The notes beneath the pieces were generated by a model. That model was not told the origin of the DNA. It ran no database searches and saw nothing but the letters and a program-made list of their open reading frames with translations. The translations under genes and the position numbers were made by a program. Below are positions 1-8,462 of a DNA stretch of 64,000 nt, one piece after another (position 1 is the stretch's first letter; each line of letters starts with the position of its first letter). The DNA comes from Curvibacter microcysteis (GTDB taxonomy: Bacteria; Pseudomonadota; Gammaproteobacteria; Burkholderiales; Burkholderiaceae_C): assembly GCF_028649455.1 (NCBI RefSeq), contig NZ_JAQSIO010000001.1, forward strand, positions 930,001-994,000, read 5' to 3'.

Positions 1-1
1 G

Positions 2-772
2 CACGCCCGCATCTTGCTCAACGACGCGCCCGAGCGGGGCCCGCTGCACGCGGTCGAAGACGAGGGCGCGCTGCGCCTGGACGATGGCCGCCGCGTGGCC
101 TTTGACGCGGTGCGCTGGCTGCCGCCGCTGGCCCCGGTGCCGCGTGCGCGCAGCATCTTCGCCCTGGGCCTGAACTACGCCGACCACGCCAAAGAACTGG
201 CCTTCAAACCACCCACCGAACCGCTGGTTTTCTTGAAGGGCGAGGCCTCGCTGATTGGCCACCGCGAACACACGCTGCGCCCCGCCAACGCCCAGTACAT
301 GCACTACGAGTGCGAACTCGCGGTGGTGATCGGGCGCACAGCCCGCCATGTGAAGCGCACCGAGGCCTACGACTTTGTGCAGGGCTACACGGTGGCCAAT
401 GACTACGCCATCCGCGACTACCTGGAGAACTGGTACCGCCCGAACCTGCGCGTGAAGAACCGCGACACCTGCACCCCGCTGGGGCCCTGGCTGGTGGATG
501 CGGCCGACGTCCACGCCCGCCCCGGTGGTCCGATGAACCTGGCGCTGCAAACCACCGTCAACGGCGTCGTGACCCAAAGCGGCAACACCCGCGACATGGT
601 GTTCGACGTGCCGTTTTTGATCGAGTACTTCAGCGCCTTCATGACGCTCTCGCCAGGTGACCTGATCCTCACCGGCACCCCCGATGGCGTGGTCGACTGC
701 CCGCCTGGCGCCGAGGTCGTGACCGCCATCGAGGGCCTGGGCGCGCTTCACAACTTCATTCGACAAGGTTGA
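2..772 (+). CDS. hpaG2: HpaG2-type 2-hydroxyhepta-2,4-diene-1,7-dioate isomerase/decarboxylase half (5' end cut by window)
   Basis: Fumarylacetoacetate-hydrolase-fold protein of the homoprotocatechuate pathway; it acts after HpaE on 5-oxo-pent-3-ene-1,2,5-tricarboxylate (decarboxylation/isomerisation). The family signature is visible: GLNYADHAKE near the start, then MHYECELAVVIG with acidic metal ligands, NDYAIRDY, and LILTGTPDGV near the C-terminus. The reading frame is open to the left edge of the window (HARILLNDAP), so the true start probably lies a few codons outside. A TTG at 14 is the first start-like codon inside the window but is unlikely to be used. The stop lies 4 bases before hpaE, in a single plus-strand operon. 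Cytoplasmic. In enterobacteria two such domains are fused in HpaG; here this appears to be a one-domain protein. Confidence 0.85.
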   Translation, partial: HARILLNDAPERGPLHAVEDEGALRLDDGRRVAFDAVRWLPPLAPVPRARSIFALGLNYADHAKELAFKPPTEPLVFLKGEASLIGHREHTLRPANAQYMHYECELAVVIGRTARHVKRTEAYDFVQGYTVANDYAIRDYLENWYRPNLRVKNRDTCTPLGPWLVDAADVHARPGGPMNLALQTTVNGVVTQSGNTRDMVFDVPFLIEYFSAFMTLSPGDLILTGTPDGVVDCPPGAEVVTAIEGLGALHNFIRQG

Positions 773-776
773 CCCC

Positions 777-2249
777 ATGCAGCAGATCCAGCACCTGATC
801 AACGGCCAGTCGGTGGCCAGCAGCGACTACTTTGAAACCATCAACCCCGCCACCCAGGAGGTGCTGGCCGAGGTCGCCAGCGGCGGCCAAGCCGAGGTCC
901 ACGCCGCCGTGGCCGCCGCCAAAGCCGCCTTCCCCGGCTGGGCCAACACGCCCGCGCCCGAGCGCGCCAAGCGCATCCGCCAGCTCGGCGAACTCATCGC
1001 CCGCCACGTGCCCGAGATTGCCCAGACCGAGACCAACGACTGCGGCCAGGTCATCGCCCAGACCGGCAAGCAACTGGTGCCCCGCGCGGCCGACAACTTC
1101 AGCTACTTCGCCGAGATGTGCACCCGCGTGGACGGCCACACCTACCCCACGCCCACGCACCTGAACTACACCCTGTTCCACCCGGTCGGCGTGTGCGCGC
1201 TGATCAGCCCCTGGAACGTGCCCTTCATGACCGCCACCTGGAAGGTCGCGCCCTGCCTGGCCTTTGGCAACACCGCCGTGCTCAAGATGAGCGAGCTGTC
1301 GCCCCTGAGCGCGGCCCGCCTGGGCGAGCTGGCCCTGGAGGCGGGCCTCCCGGCCGGCGTGCTCAACCTCGTGCATGGCTACGGCCAGCAGGCCGGCGAA
1401 CCCCTGTGCGCCCACCCTGATGTGCGCGCCATCAGCTTCACCGGTTCGACCGCCACCGGCAACCGCATCGTGCAAACGGCGGGCCTGAAGAAGTTCAGCA
1501 TGGAGCTGGGCGGCAAGAGCCCGTTTGTGATCTTTGCCGACGCCGACCTGGACCGCGCGCTCGACGCCGCCGTGTTCATGATCTTCAGCAACAACGGCGA
1601 ACGCTGCACCGCGGGCAGCCGCATCCTGGTGCAGAAGTCGATCTACGCCGACTTCGCCCAGAAGTTCGCCGAGCGCGCACGCCGCATCACCGTGGGCGAC
1701 CCGCTGGACGAGAAGACCATCGTCGGCCCCATGATCAGCCCCGCCCACCTGGCCAAGGTGCGCCACTACATCGAGCTGGGCCCCAAGGAAGGCGCCACGC
1801 TCTTGTGCGGCGGCCTGGACCGCCCGAGCTACGCGCCCGAGCTGCCCGAACGTGTGAAGCGCGGCAACTACGTCTGGCCCACCGTGTTTGCCGACGTGGA
1901 CAACCGCATGAAGATCGCGCAGGACGAAATCTTTGGCCCCGTGGCCTGCCTGATCCCGTTCGAGGACGAGGCCGACGCCATCCGCATCGCCAACGACACG
2001 CAGTACGGCCTGTCCAGCTACGTCTGGACCGAGAACCTGGGCCGCGCCCACCGCATGGCCGCCGCCATCGAAGCCGGCATGTGCTTTGTCAACAGCCAGA
2101 ACGTGCGCGACCTGCGCCAGCCCTTTGGCGGCACCAAGGCCAGCGGCACCGGGCGCGAGGGCGGCACCTGGAGCTACGAGGTGTTCTGCGAACCCAAGAA
2201 CGTGGCCGTCTCGCTGGGCGGCCACCACATCCCGCACTGGGGGGTTTGA
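777..2249 (+). CDS. hpaE: 5-carboxymethyl-2-hydroxymuconate semialdehyde dehydrogenase
   Basis: NAD-dependent aldehyde dehydrogenase of 490 residues that oxidises the ring-cleavage product of homoprotocatechuate to 5-carboxymethyl-2-hydroxymuconate. Aldehyde dehydrogenase hallmarks are visible: the SPWNVPFM motif, the SFTGST nucleotide-binding turn, the general-base glutamate in MELGGKSP and the catalytic cysteine in NNGERCTAGS. The length is normal for the family. The gene sits between hpaG2 and the rest of the meta-cleavage genes, which makes the HpaE assignment much more likely than another ALDH. The next gene begins with GTG one base after the stop, so translation is probably coupled. Confidence 0.92.
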   Translation: MQQIQHLINGQSVASSDYFETINPATQEVLAEVASGGQAEVHAAVAAAKAAFPGWANTPAPERAKRIRQLGELIARHVPEIAQTETNDCGQVIAQTGKQLVPRAADNFSYFAEMCTRVDGHTYPTPTHLNYTLFHPVGVCALISPWNVPFMTATWKVAPCLAFGNTAVLKMSELSPLSAARLGELALEAGLPAGVLNLVHGYGQQAGEPLCAHPDVRAISFTGSTATGNRIVQTAGLKKFSMELGGKSPFVIFADADLDRALDAAVFMIFSNNGERCTAGSRILVQKSIYADFAQKFAERARRITVGDPLDEKTIVGPMISPAHLAKVRHYIELGPKEGATLLCGGLDRPSYAPELPERVKRGNYVWPTVFADVDNRMKIAQDEIFGPVACLIPFEDEADAIRIANDTQYGLSSYVWTENLGRAHRMAAAIEAGMCFVNSQNVRDLRQPFGGTKASGTGREGGTWSYEVFCEPKNVAVSLGGHHIPHWGV

Positions 2250-2250
2250 G

Positions 2251-3237
2251 GTGCAGCGCCGCCACACGCTGCAAGCCCTGGGCGCCACCCTGTTGGCACC
2301 GCTGGGCACGCTCACAGCCCGCGCTCAAGGCCCCGCCCCCGTCTGGCCTGCGCGGCCGCTGAAGCTGATCGTGCCCTTCCCGCCCGGCGGCACCACCGAC
2401 CTGGTGGCGCGCCTGGTCGCCGCCCAGATGGCCAGCGGCCTGGGCCAGCCCGTGGTGGTAGACAACAAGCCCGGCGCCGGCACGGTGATCGGCGTGGACG
2501 CGGGCGCCAAAGCCGCGCCCGATGGGCTGACCCTGACCTGCGTGGCCAACAGCTTTTGCGTCAACCAGACCCTGGTGAAAAACCTGCCGTACGACGGCCT
2601 GCGCGACCTGCGCCCGGTGGGGCTGATGGGCCAGTCTGAACATGTGCTGGCCAGCCACCCGGGCAGCGGCCTCCGCACCCTGGCCGATCTGCGCGCCGCT
2701 GCGCAAAAGCCCAGCGCGCGGCTCAGCTACGCATCGTTCGGCAGCGGCACCTCGGCCCACCTGGCGGGCGAAATGCTGCGCGAGCAGATGGGCATTGAAC
2801 TGACCCACATCCCCTACAAAGGCCAGGCCCCGGCGCTCAACGATCTGCTCGGGGGGCAGGTCACGCTGATGTTTGGCAACTGGCCCGAATTCCGCGGCCA
2901 TGTGCAGTCGGGCAAGCTGGTCGCCGTGGGCATGGCCACGGCCAAGCGCTCGGCCCTTGCGCCCGACATCCCCACCCTGGCCGAGCAAGGCGTGGCCATC
3001 GAGTCCAACTCCTGGAACGGCCTGCTGGTGCCGGCGGCCACGCCCGATGCCCTGGTGCAGCGCCTGAACACCGAGCTGCGCCGCGCACTCGACACAGCGG
3101 CCGTGCGCGAGGCCTTTGCCAAGGGCGGCATCAGCTCGCTGGCGGGCACACCCGAGCAGTTTGGCGCCTTCATCCAAAGCGAAATCAGCCGCTACGCGCA
3201 GGTGATCCGCAGCGCGCGCATCAGCGCCGACAGCTGA
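2251..3237 (+). CDS. Bug/TctC-family periplasmic substrate-binding receptor
   Basis: Periplasmic receptor of the tripartite tricarboxylate transporter (Bug) family, 328 residues. The start chosen is the GTG one base after the hpaE stop; it gives a VQRRHTLQALGATLLAPLG leader with a twin arginine and a hydrophobic core, ending near TARAQ. The family motif region IVPFPPGGTTDLVAR and the VVDNKPGAG segment are clear. No TctA/TctB membrane subunits are adjacent, which is usual for Bug receptors in Burkholderiales. Its place inside the hpa operon suggests it captures an aromatic acid such as 4-hydroxyphenylacetate or homoprotocatechuate. The ligand itself is inference. Confidence 0.88.
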   Translation: MQRRHTLQALGATLLAPLGTLTARAQGPAPVWPARPLKLIVPFPPGGTTDLVARLVAAQMASGLGQPVVVDNKPGAGTVIGVDAGAKAAPDGLTLTCVANSFCVNQTLVKNLPYDGLRDLRPVGLMGQSEHVLASHPGSGLRTLADLRAAAQKPSARLSYASFGSGTSAHLAGEMLREQMGIELTHIPYKGQAPALNDLLGGQVTLMFGNWPEFRGHVQSGKLVAVGMATAKRSALAPDIPTLAEQGVAIESNSWNGLLVPAATPDALVQRLNTELRRALDTAAVREAFAKGGISSLAGTPEQFGAFIQSEISRYAQVIRSARISADS

Positions 3238-3271
3238 TCGCCAGCCCACCTCTGACCTGGAGACACACCGC

Positions 3272-4195
3272 ATGGGAACCCTCGCCCTGGCCGCCAAAAT
3301 CACCCACGTGCCCTCGCTGTACCTCAGCGAGCTGCCGGGCCCGCGCCTTGGCACGCGCCAGGACGCCATCGACGGCCACGTCGAGATCGGCCGGCGCTGC
3401 CGAGCGCTCGGCGTGGACACCCTGGTGGTGTTCGACACCCACTGGCTGGTCAACGCCAACTACCACATCAACTGCGGGCCGCACTTCAAGGGCGTCTACA
3501 CCAGCAACGAATTGCCGCACTTCATCAGCAACCTGCCGTTTGAATGCCCGGGCAACCCGGCCCTGGGCCGACTCCTGGCGCAGTCCTGCAACGCCTTGGG
3601 CGTGGAGACCCTGGCGCACGACGCCACCACCCTCAACCCCGAGTACGGCACCCTGGTGCCGCTGCGCTACATGAACCCCGACCAGCACTTCAAGGTGGTC
3701 TCGGTCTCGGCCCTGTGCACCGGCCACTACCTCAACGACAGCGCGCGCCTGGGCTGGGCGCTGCGCCGCGCGGTAGAAGACCACTACGACGGCACGGTGG
3801 CCTTCTTGGCCAGCGGCTCGCTGAGCCACCGCTTCGCGCAAAACGGCCTGGCGCCCGAGTTCGCCTTCAAGGTCTGGAGCCCCTTCCTCGAAATGATGGA
3901 CCGCGAGGTGGTCGAGCTGTGGCAGCGCGGCGACTGGGCGCGCTTTTGCGACATGCTGCCCGAGTACGCCACCAAGGGCCACGGCGAAGGCTTCATGCAC
4001 GACACCGCCATGCTGCTGGGCGCGCTGGGCTGGTCGGCCTACCGGGGCCAGGCCGAGGTGGTGACGCCTTACTTCGGCGCCTCGGGCACGGGCCAGATCA
4101 ACGCCCTCTTCCCGGTCACGCCGCAGGACGGGCTCGCGATTCCCGCCGCCCAGGCCTCGGCGGCCAGCGCCTACCAGGCCTTCCCGCGCCTTTGA
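3272..4195 (+). CDS. hpaD: 3,4-dihydroxyphenylacetate 2,3-dioxygenase
   Basis: Extradiol ring-cleavage dioxygenase of the LigB (class III) superfamily, 307 residues, converting homoprotocatechuate plus O2 to 5-carboxymethyl-2-hydroxymuconate semialdehyde. An early THVPSLYLSE segment supplies one iron-ligand histidine and VVFDTHWLVN another. A further conserved patch, SGSLSHRF, is near residue 190. The ATG is preceded by a CTGGAGA ribosome binding site. It follows the Bug receptor and precedes hpaF and hpaH, in the usual order of pathway genes. The family and length match the HpaD/HpcB group, and the operon context makes other LigB substrates unlikely. Confidence 0.9.
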   Translation: MGTLALAAKITHVPSLYLSELPGPRLGTRQDAIDGHVEIGRRCRALGVDTLVVFDTHWLVNANYHINCGPHFKGVYTSNELPHFISNLPFECPGNPALGRLLAQSCNALGVETLAHDATTLNPEYGTLVPLRYMNPDQHFKVVSVSALCTGHYLNDSARLGWALRRAVEDHYDGTVAFLASGSLSHRFAQNGLAPEFAFKVWSPFLEMMDREVVELWQRGDWARFCDMLPEYATKGHGEGFMHDTAMLLGALGWSAYRGQAEVVTPYFGASGTGQINALFPVTPQDGLAIPAAQASAASAYQAFPRL

Positions 4196-4233
4196 ACCTC
4201 ACACTTTTCCCTCCCGCACCCGCGCCACGCCCC

Positions 4234-4668
4234 ATGCCCCACCTCGTCATCCTCTACACCCCGCAACTCGACGCCGAGACCGACCTCAGCGCCCTGTGCC
4301 GCCGCCTGGCCGACACCATGCTCGCGCAGCGTGACGCCGAAGGCCGGGCCGTCTTCCCACCGGGCGGCACACGGGTGCTGGCCTTCCCGGCCGCGCACCA
4401 TGCCGTGTCGGACGGTGGCGCCGCAGGCCGGGCGGCCGGCGGCAACGGCGACTACGCCTTTGTCTACCTCAACCTGCGCATGGCCAGCGGCCGCCCGCCC
4501 GCCGTGGTGCAGGGCGCGGGTGACGCCTTGCTGGCCGAGGTGAAAGCGCATTTCGCGCCGCTGTTTGCGCAGCGCCACATCGGCATCACCTTGCAGGTGG
4601 ACGAGGGCGCCCCCGCTTTTGATGGCAAGCACAGCAACCTGCACCCCTTGTTCAACCGAGCGGTCTGA
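4234..4668 (+). CDS. hpaF: 5-carboxymethyl-2-hydroxymuconate delta-isomerase
   Basis: Small tautomerase-superfamily enzyme of 144 residues, isomerising 5-carboxymethyl-2-hydroxymuconate to 5-oxo-pent-3-ene-1,2,5-tricarboxylate. The start at 4234 gives a protein beginning MPHLV, so proline becomes the N-terminal residue after methionine removal, as required for the catalytic Pro1 of this family. The C-terminus ends in a typical NLHPLF motif. It lies 38 bases after hpaD and 40 bases before hpaH. An upstream extension of the same frame over hpaD is not coding. Family members of about 126-130 residues are slightly shorter; the extra residues are in a Gly/Ala-rich loop near residue 70. Confidence 0.85.
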   Translation: MPHLVILYTPQLDAETDLSALCRRLADTMLAQRDAEGRAVFPPGGTRVLAFPAAHHAVSDGGAAGRAAGGNGDYAFVYLNLRMASGRPPAVVQGAGDALLAEVKAHFAPLFAQRHIGITLQVDEGAPAFDGKHSNLHPLFNRAV

Positions 4669-4708
4669 GCCGCCCCGATGCCCTTTTTTGTCGAAAGCGA
4701 GCCCGTCC

Positions 4709-5512
4709 ATGTTCACCCCCGAGCAGATCGCCACCCTGGCCGCCGAACTCGATCAGGCCGAGAAAAACCGCCAGCAGGTCGAGCACTTTTCCAAGCGCTT
4801 TCCCGGCATGACGATCGAGGACGGCTATGCCGTGTCGCGCGAATGGGTGCGGCAGAAGATCGCCGCCGGGCGCAGCGTGCGCGGCCACAAGATCGGCCTG
4901 ACCTCGCGCGCCATGCAGCTGTCCAGCCAGATCGACGAGCCCGACTACGGCACCTTGCTCGACGACATGTTTTTTGCGGAGGGCGGCGACATCCCCTTCA
5001 GCCGCTTCATCGCACCGCGCATTGAAGTGGAGCTGGCCTTCATCCTCGGCAAGCCGCTGCGCGGCCCGGGCGTCACGCTGTACGACGTGCTGGATGCCAC
5101 CGACTGGGTGGTGCCCGCGATCGAGATCATCGACGCGCGCATCGAGCAATTCGACCGCCACACCAAGGCCCCGCGCAAGGTCTTTGACACCATCGCCGAC
5201 AACGCGGCCAATGCCGGCATCGTCACCGGCGGGCGCCCGGTACGGCCGGACGCGGTGGACCTGCGCTGGGTCAGCGCCCTGCTGTTCAAAAACGGGGTGA
5301 TCGAAGAATCCGGCGTGGCCGCCGCCGTGCTCAACCACCCGGCCCAGGGCGTCGCCTGGCTGGCCAACAAGCTCGCGCCCTGGGGCGAGGGCCTGGCGGC
5401 GGGCGAGGTGGTGCTGGGCGGTTCCTTCACGCGTCCCACGCCGGCCCTGCCGGGCGACACCTTCCATGCCGATTACGGCCCCCTGGGGTCGATTGCCTTT
5501 CGGATGGTCTGA
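4709..5512 (+). CDS. hpaH: 2-oxo-hept-4-ene-1,7-dioate hydratase
   Basis: Hydratase of the fumarylacetoacetate-hydrolase/MhpD superfamily, 267 residues, adding water to 2-oxo-hept-4-ene-1,7-dioate to give 4-hydroxy-2-oxoheptanedioate. The ATG at 4709 gives the expected N-terminus [14 protein letters not shown] and the exact family length. Conserved segments include [12 protein letters not shown], the metal-binding region around [12 protein letters not shown], and the C-terminal GGSFTRP. The in-frame extension upstream overlaps hpaF and was rejected. Two bases separate it from the following SDR, so the two are probably co-translated. Confidence 0.92.
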   Translation: MFTPEQIATLAAELDQAEKNRQQVEHFSKRFPGMTIEDGYAVSREWVRQKIAAGRSVRGHKIGLTSRAMQLSSQIDEPDYGTLLDDMFFAEGGDIPFSRFIAPRIEVELAFILGKPLRGPGVTLYDVLDATDWVVPAIEIIDARIEQFDRHTKAPRKVFDTIADNAANAGIVTGGRPVRPDAVDLRWVSALLFKNGVIEESGVAAAVLNHPAQGVAWLANKLAPWGEGLAAGEVVLGGSFTRPTPALPGDTFHADYGPLGSIAFRMV

Positions 5513-5514
5513 AC

Positions 5515-6300
5515 ATGGCACAGCCCCCATCCTCCGCCCGCCCCGTCGTGCTCATCACCGGCGCGGCCACCGGCATTGGCGCAGCCTGCGCGCGCGAGTT
5601 TGCGCGGCAAGGCTGGGACCTGGGCCTGGCCTACTTCGAACCCACGGCGCCCGAGCTGGCGGCGGTGGTGCGCGACTGCGAAACCCTGGGCGCGCGGGTG
5701 CTGGCCCTGCCGCTGGATGTGCGCGATGACGCGCAATGCCGCGCGGTGGCAGCCCAGCTGCAGGCGCACTTCGGTGGCCTGCGAGCCCTGGTCAACTCGG
5801 CCGGCAGCACGCGCTTTGTGCCGCACGCAGACCTGGACGCGCTGGACGCGGCGGACTTCGAGCACACCCACGCCGTCAACCTGGTCGGCCCCTGGCAGGT
5901 GACACGCGCCTGTCGCGACCTGCTGGCCGAATCGGGCCAGGGTGCGGTGGTCCACATCTCCTCGGTGGGCGGGCTGTTGGGGCGCGGGTCGTCACTGGCC
6001 TATGCGGCCAGCAAGGGCGCGCTCAACACCCTCACACTGGGCCTGGCGCGGGCGCTGGCACCCGCCATCCGGGTCAACGCCATCGCACCGGGCTTTGTCG
6101 ACGGCGGCCTGCCCAGCCGGGTGCTGGACGCCACTCAGCACGAGGCCGTGCTGGCACGCCAGCAGCAGGCCTCGGTGCTGGGCCGCGTCTCCCGGGCCGA
6201 CGAAGTGGCGGCGCTGGCCTGGTTTGTGGCAGCGCGCGCGCCCGGCATGACGGGCTCGGTGCTGTTGATGGACAACGGGCTGCACCTCAATGCAGGCTGA
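5515..6300 (+). CDS. SDR-family NAD(P)-dependent oxidoreductase
   Basis: Short-chain dehydrogenase/reductase of the classical FabG type, 261 residues. Visible are the dinucleotide-binding TGAATGIGAA, the NSAG motif (at NSAGSTRF), the active-site serine in ISSVGG and the catalytic YAASK. The C-terminus ends GSVLLMDNGLHLNAG, a typical SDR ending. It starts two bases after hpaH and is the last tightly linked gene of the hpa operon; 158 bases then separate it from the next gene. SDRs are not core enzymes of homoprotocatechuate catabolism, so its substrate is unknown; it may process a side product or an upstream aromatic alcohol. Confidence 0.85.
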   Translation: MAQPPSSARPVVLITGAATGIGAACAREFARQGWDLGLAYFEPTAPELAAVVRDCETLGARVLALPLDVRDDAQCRAVAAQLQAHFGGLRALVNSAGSTRFVPHADLDALDAADFEHTHAVNLVGPWQVTRACRDLLAESGQGAVVHISSVGGLLGRGSSLAYAASKGALNTLTLGLARALAPAIRVNAIAPGFVDGGLPSRVLDATQHEAVLARQQQASVLGRVSRADEVAALAWFVAARAPGMTGSVLLMDNGLHLNAG

Positions 6301-6458
6301 AACCAGGCCCTCAATTGGTTATGAATTGGAACCAACTGTGCAGGTAAACACGGGTGGCGCCAGGGCTTGCAGACTGGAAAAATCCCAGACACCGGCGACT
6401 GGTCCTGCAACACGGCCAGCGCTGCACTGACACCCCAGCCACCTCACAGGAGACCCGC

Positions 6459-7478
6459 ATGAGCCACCCCTTTGATTCCGCCTCGTCCTTCTCGCGCCGC
6501 CAATGGCTGCAAACCGCCGGCGCCAGCGCCCTGCTGGCCGGTCTGGGCCAACAGGCCCTGGCCCAGGCCAGCGCCCTCGAAAACGTGAAAATCATCACTG
6601 GCTTTGCTGCCGGCGGCACCTCCGACACCATCTGCCGCCGCGTGGCCGACAAGCTGCCGGGCACGGGCTACACCAAGGCCGCTTTTGTCGAGAACAAAAC
6701 CGGCGCGGGCGGCCAGATCGCCATCCAGTTCGTCAAGGGCCAGAACCCCGACGGCCAGACCCTGCTGCAGACGCCCATGTCCATGCTGGGCATCTACCCG
6801 CACATCTACAAGAAGCTGGCCTATGACCCGGTCAACGACCTGACCCCGGTCTCGCTGGGCTGCGTGTTTGACTTCGGCTTTGCCGTCGGTCCCTCGGTGC
6901 CGGCCAGCGTGAAGACCGTGCCCGACTTCCTGGCCTGGTGCAAGGCCAACCCCAAGGACGCCAACTTCGGTTCGCCCGCTGCCGGCTCCACCCCTCACTT
7001 TGTGGGCGCCCTGCTGGGCCACCATGCCGGCATCGACCTCAAGCACATCGCTTTCCGGGGCACCCAGCCCGCCATCCTGGACATGATTGGCGGCCAACTG
7101 CCCGCCGTGTCGGGCCCGGTGGGTGAGTTCACCCAGCACGTGGCCGCCGGCAAGTGCCGCCTGCTGGCCACGACCGGGGCCCAGCGCAACAAGTTCGCGC
7201 CCAACACCCAGACCATGGTCGAACAAGGCCTGAAGGACATGGTGTTCAACGAGTGGTTTGGCTTCTACCTGCCGGCCAAGGCCCCTCGCGACTTGGTGAC
7301 CCGACTCAACACCGCCTTGCGCAGCGCACTGGCCGCCCCCGATGTGGTGGACGGCCTGGGCGCCATGGGCCTGGAGGCCAAGTCCTCCAGCCCGGCCGAA
7401 CTGGCCGCCATGCTGAAAGCCGACTTTGAACGCTGGGGCCCGTTGGTGAAGACCATCGGGTTCACGGCCGACGCCTGA
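6459..7478 (+). CDS. Bug/TctC-family periplasmic substrate-binding receptor (second)
   Basis: Second Bug receptor, 339 residues. The start at 6459 is preceded by an AGGAGA ribosome binding site and gives a twin-arginine leader (SRRQWLQTAGASALLAG) ending near QALAQA. The mature protein carries the typical ITGFAAGGTSD and VENKTGAGG segments. It is separate in sequence from the Bug protein at 2251, so it probably binds a different ligand. It sits 158 bases after the SDR and 47 bases before a class II aldolase-like gene, so it may start a second small transcription unit. The ligand cannot be read from the sequence. Confidence 0.87.
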   Translation: MSHPFDSASSFSRRQWLQTAGASALLAGLGQQALAQASALENVKIITGFAAGGTSDTICRRVADKLPGTGYTKAAFVENKTGAGGQIAIQFVKGQNPDGQTLLQTPMSMLGIYPHIYKKLAYDPVNDLTPVSLGCVFDFGFAVGPSVPASVKTVPDFLAWCKANPKDANFGSPAAGSTPHFVGALLGHHAGIDLKHIAFRGTQPAILDMIGGQLPAVSGPVGEFTQHVAAGKCRLLATTGAQRNKFAPNTQTMVEQGLKDMVFNEWFGFYLPAKAPRDLVTRLNTALRSALAAPDVVDGLGAMGLEAKSSSPAELAAMLKADFERWGPLVKTIGFTADA

Positions 7479-7525
7479 GGCGCCCGCCACGCGCGGGGGC
7501 CCACCACCACCCGAGGAGACCCACC

Positions 7526-8338
7526 ATGAACGCCCCCACCCCGGCCAGCCTGCTGGCCCCCCGCGCACCGCAGCCGGCCACGCCCGCCGGCATGCACCCT
7601 GACGAGTGGACGCAGCGCGTCCAGCTCGCCGCCTGCTACCGCGTGTTCGCGATGCTGGGCTGGACCGAGATGATCTACAACCACATCACGGTGCGCCTGC
7701 CCAACAGCGTCAGTGGGCCGGACAGCAAGCAGTTCCTGATCAACCCTTTTGGCCTGCATTACAGCGAGGTGACGGCCAGCAACCTGGTCAAGATCGACCT
7801 GCAAGGCCGGGTGCTCGACGGCTCGCCCTACCCCGTCAACCCAGCCGGTTTTGTGGTGCACGGCGCCATCCATGAGGGCCTGCCCGAAGCGCACTGCGTG
7901 ATGCACACCCACACCACCGCCGGTGTGGCCGTGGCCTGCCTGCAAGGCGGCCTGCAACAGACGAACTTCTACACCGCCCAGCTGCACGGCATGGTCGGCT
8001 ACCACGACTTTGAAGGCATCACGGTGCACGCCGAAGAAGGCCCGCGCCTGGTCAACAACATCCGCGGCAAACCCGCGGTGATCCTGCGTAACCACGGCCT
8101 GCTGGCCTGGGGCCAGACCCTGCCGCAGACCTTCGCCATCCTGTGGACGCTGCAGCGCGCTTGCGAGATCCAACTCGCCACGCTGTCGATGGGCGCACCG
8201 ATCCCGGTCACCGAAGACGCCGCCATCAAGAGCAGCCGCGACGCACTGCAGTTCAGCCCCGCGCACGGCGCTGGCCAGGACGTGTTCGACGCCCTGGTGC
8301 GCCAGGTGCAGCGCCAAGACAGCAGCTACCTGCAATGA
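7526..8338 (+). CDS. class II aldolase/adducin-family protein
   Basis: Zinc-dependent class II aldolase/adducin-fold protein of 270 residues. The metal-binding histidines are visible in the MHTHTTAGVA motif and the ILRNHG motif; the AIHEG segment preceding them is also conserved. Known relatives include L-fuculose-phosphate aldolase, RhaD, AraD and many uncharacterised decarboxylase or aldolase homologues. A strong GAGGAG ribosome binding site precedes the ATG. It follows a Bug receptor. It is not of the HpcH/HpaI aldolase family, so it is not a direct match to the last hpa enzyme. The substrate is unknown. Confidence 0.85.
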   Translation: MNAPTPASLLAPRAPQPATPAGMHPDEWTQRVQLAACYRVFAMLGWTEMIYNHITVRLPNSVSGPDSKQFLINPFGLHYSEVTASNLVKIDLQGRVLDGSPYPVNPAGFVVHGAIHEGLPEAHCVMHTHTTAGVAVACLQGGLQQTNFYTAQLHGMVGYHDFEGITVHAEEGPRLVNNIRGKPAVILRNHGLLAWGQTLPQTFAILWTLQRACEIQLATLSMGAPIPVTEDAAIKSSRDALQFSPAHGAGQDVFDALVRQVQRQDSSYLQ

Positions 8339-8462
8339 CGCCCCGCCGCCAGCCCTGAACAGGCGCTGGCGGCTTCAAAATAGACTTTTGGTGGGCAGGC
8401 CCCAGGCCTGCCTGTGAACCGACCCCAAGCCGCCCTGCAGCAGGGCAGAAGACACAGTTCCC

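Noticed and set aside
756-2315. Long open frame (519 codons) on the minus strand opposite hpaE
   Set aside because: Composition is Gly/Ala/His/Val-rich with no domain and mirrors the codon pattern of hpaE; a GC-rich shadow frame.
7526-8338. Calling the class II aldolase-fold gene hpaI
   Set aside because: HpaI belongs to the HpcH/phosphoenolpyruvate-type fold; this protein has the adducin/fuculose-aldolase motifs.
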